Shown here: in pieces, positions 1-8,488 of the stretch
Position numbering within the stretch: the first letter of the stretch is position 1
Layout of the letters: each line of letters begins with the position of its first letter
Assembly (NCBI GenBank): GCA_025055595.1
Contig: JANWWU010000062.1
Coordinates: forward strand, 1 to 38,589
Direction of reading: 5' to 3'
Origin: Planctomycetota bacterium
Lineage (GTDB): Bacteria; Planctomycetota; UBA11346
Length of the DNA: 38,589 bases
Notes under the pieces: generated by a model
What the model was told of the DNA's origin: nothing
Seen by the model: only the letters and a program-made list of their open reading frames with translations
Database searches by the model: none
Made by a program: the position numbers and the translations under genes

Positions 1-741
1 GCCGCGCGTCAGATCCGCATCTCGCACTTGCCGATGCCCATGCCGGCGGAGCAGACGCTGAACGCGCTCGCGGTGTTCATGGCGGAGCGCTACGGCGCGA
101 TCGCCGGCACCCTGGCGAAGATGAAGCGGGCGATCAACCAGAACGGCGGGCACTTCAACGACTGCCTGGCGCAGCAGCCGCCGCGTGTGATCAGCGATTG
201 CTGCCAGTGGTGCACGCGCCTGCATGAACTCGGCTTCCTCGAAGAGTACCACTACAAGCCAGCGCCGCAGTGCCAGATCGTCGGGCGCGTGTCGAGCCTG
301 CCCCTGGTGCAGGGCTTCCTCAGCGGCCACTGGCTGGAGCGTGCGGTGCTCGAGCTGCTGCGCGCGCGGGCCCCAGCGGGTGTGGGCTTTGAGTCCCTGC
401 TCAACCCCCAGATCGTGCTGCCCAACGGCAATGATTTTGAACTGGATGTGTTGGCCGCGATCGGCGAGCAGGTGTGGTGGGTGGAGGCGAAGACCGGCGA
501 CTATCAGCCGCACTTGGCGAAGTACGCCGCCGTGCAGCGCCTGCTGCAGGTCGCGCAGCCCTATGCGGTGCTGGTGCTGCCCGATCTGCCGAGCGAGCGC
601 TGCCGCACATTGACGCAGCTCTATTCGCTGACCGTGTGCAACATCGCGGATTTCGTGCAGCATGTGGCAGAACGGACCGGCGTCGGGAAGGAGACCGAAG
701 CCGCACTGCCCGTAGCGGAGCCCCCAGCACCGCCTGCCTAG
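1..741 (+). CDS. Card1/Can2-like (DUF1887-type) PD-(D/E)XK nuclease, C-terminal part; truncated by the left window edge
   Basis: Frame is open from base 1 to the TAG at 739-741. 'FLSGHWLERAVLELL...NDFELDVLAAIGEQVWWVEAKTG' has the ELDVL...EAK catalytic pattern of the DUF1887/Card1 nuclease domain, preceded by a winged-helix-like segment. The TTG at 28 in the track is probably not the true start. Confidence 0.6.
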   Translation, partial: AARQIRISHLPMPMPAEQTLNALAVFMAERYGAIAGTLAKMKRAINQNGGHFNDCLAQQPPRVISDCCQWCTRLHELGFLEEYHYKPAPQCQIVGRVSSLPLVQGFLSGHWLERAVLELLRARAPAGVGFESLLNPQIVLPNGNDFELDVLAAIGEQVWWVEAKTGDYQPHLAKYAAVQRLLQVAQPYAVLVLPDLPSERCRTLTQLYSLTVCNIADFVQHVAERTGVGKETEAALPVAEPPAPPA

Positions 742-1751
742 GGCTGCACAGCGGCGGCGATGGCGGCGGGGTCGACAGCGGGGCCTTCCCAGCGGCTGCG
801 CGGGCGGCCATCGCGGTCGGTCAGGACCACGGCGGGAGCGCGGCCGAGGCGCTGCGCCGCGAGCCAGCGCTGATCCTCGGCGAGCACGGCGTCGATCAGC
901 GGCTGTTCGGCGGCGAGGCGGGCTTCGATCGCTGCGGGGTCGAGCACCTCGGCGACGCGGGCGCGCAGCGCGGCCCAGCCCCGCTCCTCCGGGCTGCCGA
1001 GGATGACCGCCAGCAGCAGCGCGAACTCGCGGGCATCGGCGCTGGCCAGGGCATGGCGGGCCAGCTCGGCTGCGCTGGGGACGCGGGCGCGCAAGAGGAA
1101 GCGGGTGCGCAGCTGAACGCGGCCATCGGCGATCGCGGGGGCGAGCGCCTGCCGCAGGGGGTGGTGGAGCGCGGCGCAGCGCGCGCAGTGGGGGTCGACG
1201 ATGATGTCGATGATCTGCGGGGCATCTGGGCGGCCGAGCGTGCGGCGGGCGGCGATCGCTGCCATCGCGGCGGCAGGTGGGGGAGCTGTGTCGGCTGCTG
1301 AGGTGGGCAGGGGGGCCAGTTCGTCGCGGCGCAGTGTCGGATGGAAGGCGAAGTGCAGGCCGAGGAAGCCGATGGCGACGAGCAGGGCGAGGGGCGCCCA
1401 GTGGCGGACGGAGGCCGCGCCCGCCAGCGCGGCGCAGGCGAGGATCCCGACATGCACGGTCAGGCAGTAGGGGCACAGCAGCGCCAGCTGCCAGGAGGCC
1501 CACAGGAACCACAAGGCGCCGCCGGCGCTGAGCGCAGCCAAGGCGGCGCTCGAGAGGGGGCGGCGCAGGGCCGTCAGCAGGGCGAGGCCGAGCAGGGCAG
1601 CGACCGCGTACCACTGGACCTCGACGCCGAAGAGGCGCTGGTAGTGGCCGCCGCCCTGACAGGCGGGGCAGGGCCACCAGCGCTCCCACAGCGGGCGGCT
1701 GGCCGCCACCAGGGCCGTCAGCACGGCGAGGATCGCCAGCGGCCAGCGCAT
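738..1751 (-). CDS. Vitamin K epoxide reductase (VKOR) family protein fused to a C-terminal thioredoxin/DsbA-like domain
   Basis: Starts MRWPLAILAV; several TM segments; VKOR-type 'LLCPYCLTVH' CxxC plus 'CPACQGGGHYQRLFGVEVQWYAV'; C-terminal 'IIDIIVDPHCARCAALHHPL' CxxC thioredoxin-like domain. Confidence 0.8.
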   Translation of the reverse strand: MRWPLAILAVLTALVAASRPLWERWWPCPACQGGGHYQRLFGVEVQWYAVAALLGLALLTALRRPLSSAALAALSAGGALWFLWASWQLALLCPYCLTVHVGILACAALAGAASVRHWAPLALLVAIGFLGLHFAFHPTLRRDELAPLPTSAADTAPPPAAAMAAIAARRTLGRPDAPQIIDIIVDPHCARCAALHHPLRQALAPAIADGRVQLRTRFLLRARVPSAAELARHALASADAREFALLLAVILGSPEERGWAALRARVAEVLDPAAIEARLAAEQPLIDAVLAEDQRWLAAQRLGRAPAVVLTDRDGRPRSRWEGPAVDPAAIAAAVQP

Positions 1752-1758
1752 GCGGCGC

Positions 1759-2235
1759 CTAGCTGGCGGCCAGGACGCGGGCCTCGGCGGGGGCCAGCAG
1801 CAGGCGCAGGCGCATGTCGCCCGGCTTCGGCGTGCCTTCGAGCAGGGCGATGGCGCCCTTCTTGAGCGGGATGGCGGCCTCGACGCCCAGCAGCAGGCCG
1901 AGGACCTGGCCGAGGTCCGGCTCGTGGCCGACGAGCACGAGGTCGCCCTGCCCGCGCAGGTGCGGCAGCCAGTCCTCGGGGTCGGTCTCCTCACCGGCCA
2001 GCCAGTCTTGGACGAGCAGGGGCAGCTGCCACTGCTCGGCGAGCAGCTCCGCGGTGCGCAGGGCGCGCGCCCAGGGGCTGGTCCAGATCTGCTGGGCGCT
2101 GATCAGGGGGGCGAGCAACCGGGCGATGCTGCGTACTTCTGCCTGGCCCTCGCGGGTCAGGGGACGATCGGCATCGTCGCCGTCCCAGTCCTCGCGGTCG
2201 ACGGCGCGGCCGTGGCGGACGAGAGCGAGGTGCAT
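1759..2235 (-). CDS. sixA: Phosphohistidine phosphatase SixA-like (histidine phosphatase superfamily)
   Basis: MHLALVRHGRAV (RHG motif), 'PLTREGQAEV', 'TSPWARALRTAELL', 'LVLVGHEPDLGQVLGLLLG'. Confidence 0.88.
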   Translation of the reverse strand: MHLALVRHGRAVDREDWDGDDADRPLTREGQAEVRSIARLLAPLISAQQIWTSPWARALRTAELLAEQWQLPLLVQDWLAGEETDPEDWLPHLRGQGDLVLVGHEPDLGQVLGLLLGVEAAIPLKKGAIALLEGTPKPGDMRLRLLLAPAEARVLAAS

Positions 2236-2240
2236 GCCGG

Positions 2241-2269
2241 ATTGTGGCGCGTCGCGCGGGGGCGGGCAA
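2241..2269 (-). promoter_or_regulatory. Candidate leaderless promoter of sixA
   Basis: Minus strand TTGCCC-N17-CACAAT, then 5 nt (ccggc) to the ATG at 2235. Confidence 0.45.
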
Positions 2270-2319
2270 GGCCTTGCACGCGCCCTCGCCGTCGCAGCAT
2301 CCGCGCCACTGGAGCGTTC

Positions 2320-3576
2320 ATGAACAGCCCCGCTTCTCGTCCGCGCGTCGTCCTCGCCTACAGCGGCGGCCTCGATACCTCGGTGATCGTACGCTGGCTC
2401 ACCGAGCGCGGCTATGCCGTCATCTGCTTCTGCGCCGATGTCGGCCAGCGCGAGGATTTCTCGACCCTCGAGCGCAAGGCTCTGGCCAGCGGCGCGGTGA
2501 AATGCGTGATCCGCGATGTCCGCGAGGAGTTCGTCCGCGACTTCGTGTTCCCGGCGATCGCCTGGAACGCGCGCTACGAAGGCCGCTACCTGCTCGGCAC
2601 CAGCCTGGCGCGGCCGGTGATCGCCAAGCACATGGTCGAGATCGCGCGCCAGGAAGGGGCGGAGTACATCGCGCACGGCGCCACCGGCAAGGGCAATGAC
2701 CAGGTGCGCTTCGAGCTGACGGCCTATGCGCTCTATCCGGGCGTGAAGATCATCGCGCCGTGGCGCGATCCGGCGTTCCGCGCCGAGATCCCGGGCCGCG
2801 CCGAGGCGATCGCCTACGCCCAGAAGTGGGGCATCCCGGTCAAGGCGACGGTCGACAAGCCGTGGTCGTCCGACGACAACTTGATGCACATCAGCTTCGA
2901 GGCCGGGATGCTCGAGGATCCGGCGCAGCGGCCGCTCGACGAGATGTGGGAGCGCACGCTGCCGCTCGACCAGGTGACGGCGCCGCGCGAGGCGCTGAGC
3001 ATCGATTTCGAGCAAGGCCGGGCGGTGGCGGTCAATGGCCGGCGCCTGTCGCCGGCGGCGCTGCTGGCCGAGCTCAACGAGATCGGCTGCCGCCACGGCG
3101 TCGGCCGCATCGACATCGTCGAGAGCCGCTTCGTCGGGATGAAGAGCCGCGGCGTCTACGAGACGCCGGGCGGCACCATCCTGCTGGCGGCGCATCAGGA
3201 CCTCGAGGCGCTGACCGTCTCGCGCGACCTGCTGCACACCAAGAGCATGCTCGCCGTGCGCTTCAGCCAGATGGTCTACTTCGGCCTCTGGTACACCGAG
3301 GAGATGGAGGCGCTGATGGCCTTCCTCGAGGTCAGCCAGCGCCATGTCACCGGCCGCGTGCGCCTCGAGCTGCTCAAGGGCAACGTCATCATCACCGGCC
3401 GCGAGAGCGAGCACTCGCTCTACGACGCCGCCGTCGCCTCGATGGAGGCCGACGGCGGGGCCTACGACCAGAGCGATGCGACCGGCTTCATCAAGCTGCA
3501 GGCCCTGCCGCTGCGGGTCGCCGCGCAGCGCGCGGCGCGCCTGGCGGCCAAGCGCGCGCGTGAGGCCGGCGCCTGA
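2320..3576 (+). CDS. argG: Argininosuccinate synthase
   Basis: MNSPASRPRVVLAYSGGLDTSVIVRWL (PP-loop), 'AHGATGKGNDQVRFEL', 'VSRDLLHTKS'. Start chosen at ATG 2320, with ggag upstream, instead of the extended ORF start at 1750. Confidence 0.97.
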   Translation: MNSPASRPRVVLAYSGGLDTSVIVRWLTERGYAVICFCADVGQREDFSTLERKALASGAVKCVIRDVREEFVRDFVFPAIAWNARYEGRYLLGTSLARPVIAKHMVEIARQEGAEYIAHGATGKGNDQVRFELTAYALYPGVKIIAPWRDPAFRAEIPGRAEAIAYAQKWGIPVKATVDKPWSSDDNLMHISFEAGMLEDPAQRPLDEMWERTLPLDQVTAPREALSIDFEQGRAVAVNGRRLSPAALLAELNEIGCRHGVGRIDIVESRFVGMKSRGVYETPGGTILLAAHQDLEALTVSRDLLHTKSMLAVRFSQMVYFGLWYTEEMEALMAFLEVSQRHVTGRVRLELLKGNVIITGRESEHSLYDAAVASMEADGGAYDQSDATGFIKLQALPLRVAAQRAARLAAKRAREAGA

Positions 3577-3645
3577 GGCGCGGCGCCGCGGTCGGCGGGG
3601 GTCGGAGGCGGCCGGCGCGGCGCGCGATCGCGCGGGGCGGAGGCG

Positions 3646-5466
3646 GTGATGCCGTGGCCTGACCTGCTGTGGATCATGTGGCTGGAGCTGATCACCGGGG
3701 TCAGCCCCGCGGGCTGGCTGGTGGCGCTGGCGGTCAGCATCGCCGCCGGCGTCGCGCTCGGCCATCTCCGGGTCTTCGGGGTCTCGCTCGGGGTGGCGAC
3801 GGTGATCTTCACCGCCATCGCCTACGCCTGGGCGCTGTGGAGCCCGGAGAGCATCGGCTGGCAGGCCCTGCTCGAGGCCAAGACGCGGCAGGCGCTGGCG
3901 GCCGCCGGCAGCGGCGCCGAGCCGGCGGCGCTGCGCGCGGCGATCGAGCACGAGCTGCACGCCAAGCTGCACAGCCGCCGCGAGGTGCTCGAGTTCGTCC
4001 GCGAGTTCGGCCTGGTGCTCTTCGTCTACTGCATCGGCATGACCGTCGGTCCCGGCTTCCTCGCCTCGCTGCGCGATCGCGGCCTGCGCTGGAACCTGCT
4101 CGCGGTCGCGGTCGTCCTCGGCGGCCTCGGGGTGACGAGCGCGCTCGTCGTCGTCGCCGGCCTGCATCCGGCGGCCGCGGTCGGCGTGATGAGCGGGGCG
4201 ATCACCAACACCCCGGGCTGGGCGGCGGCCCAGGCCACGCTGCGCGAGCTGCAGGCCCCGGCCGAGCAGCTGGCGCTGACCGTCTCCGGCTACGCCGTCG
4301 CCTACCCCTGCGGCATCGCTGGGATCATCGGCTCGCTGATCGCGGTCCGCGTGCTGTTTCGCATCCGCGTGCGCGAGGAGGCCGCGGCCTTCAGCGCCGG
4401 CGCGGGCGGCGCGGCCGAGCACATCGATGTCCGCGTCAGCAATCCCGGCATCGTCGGCCGCAGCCTCGGCGAGCTGGAGGCGCTGGTCGGCAGCGAGGCG
4501 GTGATCTCGCGCGTGCAGCGCGGCGACGAGCAGCTCGTACCGCAGCCGGGCTTCGTCCTCGCCGCCGGCGATCGCCTGCATGCGGTCGGCTCGCCGGCGG
4601 CGCTGCAGCGGCTGGTCGCTGTCGCCGGGGAGCGCCTGGCGGAAGACCTGCGCGCGGCGCCGGCGCGCCATCGCCTGGAGGCCCGCGAGGTGCTGGTGAC
4701 CAACCGCGATCTCGTCGGCGAGCGCCTCGGCAGCCTCGACTTCCCGGCCCTCGGCGCGACGGTGACGCGGGTGCGCCGTCACGGCCGCGAGCTGCTCGCC
4801 AGCGACGAGCTCGACCTGCACTTCGGCGACCGCCTGGTCGTCGTCGGCGACGAGGCCGGGATCAAGCGCGTCGAGCAGCGCGTCGGCAACGCCCCGGCGC
4901 TCCTCGATCAGCCGCAGCTGATCGGGCTGTTCGTCGGCATCGCCGTCGGCATCGTCCTCGGCCAGGTGCCGATCCCGGTGCCGGGCCTGGCGCAGCCGAT
5001 CAAGCTCGGCATGGCCGGGGGCCCGATCATCGCCGCCCTGGCCTTCAGCTCCCTCGGCCACCTCGGCAAGCACATCATCTTCCACGTCGGCAGGGGCGCC
5101 AACCTGCTGATGCGCGAGTTCGGCATCGCGCTGTTCCTCGCCGCCGTCGGGCTGCTCTCCGCCCAGGCCTTCGTCGAACACGCGCTGAGCGCCGAGGGCG
5201 CGGCGTGGATGCTGGCGGCGCTGGCGATCGCGATGCTGCCGCTGCTGGCCGTCGCCATCGTCGCCCGCCTGTGGTGGAAGGAGAACTACACGGCGCTGAT
5301 GGGGCTGATGGCCGGCTCCTGCACCGATCCGCCGGCCCTCGCCTACGCCAACAACGCCGCCGGCAGCGAGCAGCCCGGCCTGGCCTACGCCACCGTCTAC
5401 CCGCTGACGATGATCCTGCGCATCGTCGGCGCCCAGCTCTTCGTCCTGCTGTGGCTGGCGCCCTGA
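3646..5466 (+). CDS. AspT/YidE/YbjL-type putative transporter (aspartate:alanine exchanger family) with two central TrkA-C/RCK_C-like domains
   Basis: Two duplicated TM modules ('GLVLFVYCIGMTVGPGFLASLRDRGL...GVMSGAITNTPGWAAAQ' and 'EFGIALFLAAVGLLSAQAF...GLMAGSCTDPPALAYANN') flanking soluble repeats containing 'VGRSLGELEALVGSEAVISRVQRGDEQLVPQPGFVLAAGDRLHAVG'. Confidence 0.87.
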   Translation: MMPWPDLLWIMWLELITGVSPAGWLVALAVSIAAGVALGHLRVFGVSLGVATVIFTAIAYAWALWSPESIGWQALLEAKTRQALAAAGSGAEPAALRAAIEHELHAKLHSRREVLEFVREFGLVLFVYCIGMTVGPGFLASLRDRGLRWNLLAVAVVLGGLGVTSALVVVAGLHPAAAVGVMSGAITNTPGWAAAQATLRELQAPAEQLALTVSGYAVAYPCGIAGIIGSLIAVRVLFRIRVREEAAAFSAGAGGAAEHIDVRVSNPGIVGRSLGELEALVGSEAVISRVQRGDEQLVPQPGFVLAAGDRLHAVGSPAALQRLVAVAGERLAEDLRAAPARHRLEAREVLVTNRDLVGERLGSLDFPALGATVTRVRRHGRELLASDELDLHFGDRLVVVGDEAGIKRVEQRVGNAPALLDQPQLIGLFVGIAVGIVLGQVPIPVPGLAQPIKLGMAGGPIIAALAFSSLGHLGKHIIFHVGRGANLLMREFGIALFLAAVGLLSAQAFVEHALSAEGAAWMLAALAIAMLPLLAVAIVARLWWKENYTALMGLMAGSCTDPPALAYANNAAGSEQPGLAYATVYPLTMILRIVGAQLFVLLWLAP

Positions 5467-5472
5467 GGCGGC

Positions 5473-7020
5473 TCAGCCGCGCGGCGGTCGGAGCTGGAGC
5501 CAGCGGCAGTCGACCTGACGGTCGGCGAGGCCGCCGATGCCGACGAGGACGAGGGCGCGGGGATCGGCGGCGTAGGGCTGGTGGTAGCCGCGCTCGCGGA
5601 TCTGCTGCAGGGCGTCCTCGGCGCTGCCGAGCTTCATCTCGATGATGTAGACCGCGCGCGGGGTCTCGACGACGGCATCGGCGCGGCCGCGCCAGCTGCC
5701 GGGCTCGGCGAGGACCCGCGCGCCGATCGCCTGCAGGGCGGCGAGGAAGACGCTGTGGTAGTAGGCCTCGCGCGGCACCTGCAGGCTGGCCGGCAGGGCG
5801 GCGAACAGCGCGGCGAGGGCGCGGCGGAACTCGTCCTCGTCGCCGGCGATCAGGGCGAGGTGCAGGCGCTGGGCCACCGTCGAGCCGCCTTCGAGAAGGC
5901 CGGGCGCCAGGCGATCGAGCAGCATGCCGTGCCAGGCCTCGCGGACCTCGGCGTTGGGAAAGCCGAGGCGATAGAGCTGCTCGCGCTGCTCCTGCACCGT
6001 CAGGTAGCCGGTGTTCCACAGCAGCGGCACCAGCTTGAGCTCGTCGATGTCGAGGTGCAGCGCGAGATCGCTGGCCCATACCCCGGCGCTGAGGTCCTCG
6101 ACGGCGCCGAGCCGCTGCGCGAGCTCGACCAGCCAGCGCGGGGTGCCGGTGCTCCACCACCAGGAGCCGAAGCCGCCCTCGGCCAGGCAGGAAAGCACCG
6201 ACCAGGGGTTGTAGACGCGCTGCGCGCCGCCCCAGCGATAGCCGTCGTAGCGCGCGCGCAGCCGCTCGAGCGCCTGCTCGAGGCTCAGCCGATGCTGGCG
6301 CGCCAGCTGCTCCAGCCAGGGCGCGAAGGCGCGCTGCAGCTCGTCCTCGGTGTAGCCGAGGAGGGTGGCGGTGGCGGGATGCAGGGTGAGGTCGCGCACC
6401 TGGTTGAGGGCGGAGAAGACGCTGCTGCGCACCAGCCGCCCGACGCCGGTCAAAAACAGCAGCTCGAGCTCGCCGTCGCAGGCCTTCAGCGCGCCGTAGA
6501 AGCCGGCGAGGACATCGCGCAGCGCCCGCGCCAGCGCCGGCTGCTCGAGGTGGTCGTGCACCGGCTTGTCGTACTCGTCGATCAGCACCACCACCCGCCG
6601 CCCGCTGCGCCGCTGCAGCGCGCGGATCAGCTCGAGCAGGCTCTCCCCGGGCAGGCAGGAGCCGGCGAGGTCGAGCGCCGCGGCGCGCGCCGCCGCTTGC
6701 ACCTGGCGCACCAGGGCCTGGCGCAGCTCCTCGGCGCTCGTGCAGTCGAGGGCCAGCGTGAGGTGCAGGACGGGATGGCGGCGCTGCCAGTCCCAGCGGG
6801 GCTCGATCGCGAGGCCGGCGAAGAGCTCGCGGCGGCCCTCGTAGAGCGCGCGCAGGGTGGAGCACAGCAGCGACTTGCCGAAGCGCCGGGGCCGCGCCAG
6901 GAAGAGGTAGCCGCCGCAGGCCAGCATCTCGGCGATCTGCGCCGTCTTGTCGACATAGAGCGCGCCGAGGCCGCGCAGCTTGGCGAAGTCCGAGATGCCG
7001 AGCGGCAGCGGGGCGGACAC
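5473..7020 (-). CDS. AAA-ATPase-like domain protein with C-terminal PD-(D/E)XK nuclease domain
   Basis: 'ISDFAKLRGLGALYVDKTAQIAEML...YLFLARPRRFGKSLLCSTLRALYEGRRELFAGL' is the AAA-ATPase_like signature; 'VLIDEYDKPVHDHL' Walker B; C-terminal 'RADAVVETPRAVYIIEMKLG' fits PDDEXK_9. Confidence 0.9.
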   Translation of the reverse strand: MSAPLPLGISDFAKLRGLGALYVDKTAQIAEMLACGGYLFLARPRRFGKSLLCSTLRALYEGRRELFAGLAIEPRWDWQRRHPVLHLTLALDCTSAEELRQALVRQVQAAARAAALDLAGSCLPGESLLELIRALQRRSGRRVVVLIDEYDKPVHDHLEQPALARALRDVLAGFYGALKACDGELELLFLTGVGRLVRSSVFSALNQVRDLTLHPATATLLGYTEDELQRAFAPWLEQLARQHRLSLEQALERLRARYDGYRWGGAQRVYNPWSVLSCLAEGGFGSWWWSTGTPRWLVELAQRLGAVEDLSAGVWASDLALHLDIDELKLVPLLWNTGYLTVQEQREQLYRLGFPNAEVREAWHGMLLDRLAPGLLEGGSTVAQRLHLALIAGDEDEFRRALAALFAALPASLQVPREAYYHSVFLAALQAIGARVLAEPGSWRGRADAVVETPRAVYIIEMKLGSAEDALQQIRERGYHQPYAADPRALVLVGIGGLADRQVDCRWLQLRPPRG

Positions 7021-7026
7021 GCGGCG

Positions 7027-7032
7027 ATCCTA
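7027..7032 (-). promoter_or_regulatory. Candidate -10 element of a leaderless promoter for the AAA-ATPase-like gene
   Basis: Minus strand TAGGAT, 6 nt (cgccgc), then GTG at 7020. Confidence 0.4.
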
Positions 7033-7103
7033 GCCGCGGCGCGCGGCGCGGAACGCGCTGGTGACCGCTTGGATTCCCGCAGGCCTCGTCCTCGCGGCGC
7101 AGC

Positions 7104-7126
7104 GGGCCGCGGAGCGACAGCGGCCC
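7104..7126. repeat. Intergenic inverted repeat (hairpin)
   Basis: GGGCCGC-ggagcgaca-GCGGCCC, perfect 7-bp stem. Confidence 0.55.
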
Positions 7127-7174
7127 TCGCCGAGCGGGGAGGCGCTAGGGAACGGCGCCGGCGGCCCGGCCGCT

Positions 7175-7195
7175 CGCCGTCGGCCCGCGACGGCG
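7175..7195. repeat. Intergenic inverted repeat (hairpin)
   Basis: CGCCGTC-ggcccgc-GACGGCG, perfect 7-bp stem, downstream of the carboxynorspermidine dehydrogenase stop. Confidence 0.55.
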
Positions 7196-7260
7196 GGATG
7201 CCGCGTTTCGCGCACGCCGTCGTGGCCCAGCGCACTGCGGGCGGGGCCGCGGCGCGCCAG

Positions 7261-8466
<1,206 letters not shown>

Positions 8467-8488
8467 GGTGCCTCCGGGGTGGAACGGT

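Noticed and set aside
1750-2319. N-terminal extension of argG suggested by the ORF track
   Set aside because: Overlaps sixA on the opposite strand; the ArgG N-terminus clearly starts at MNSPASRPRVVLAYSGG (2320).
1759-5181. 1140-aa minus-strand ORF covering argG and the AspT-like transporter
   Set aside because: Its C-terminal end (sixA) is real, but the upstream part is an antisense shadow with low-complexity R/A/D/H-rich sequence opposite strongly recognisable genes.
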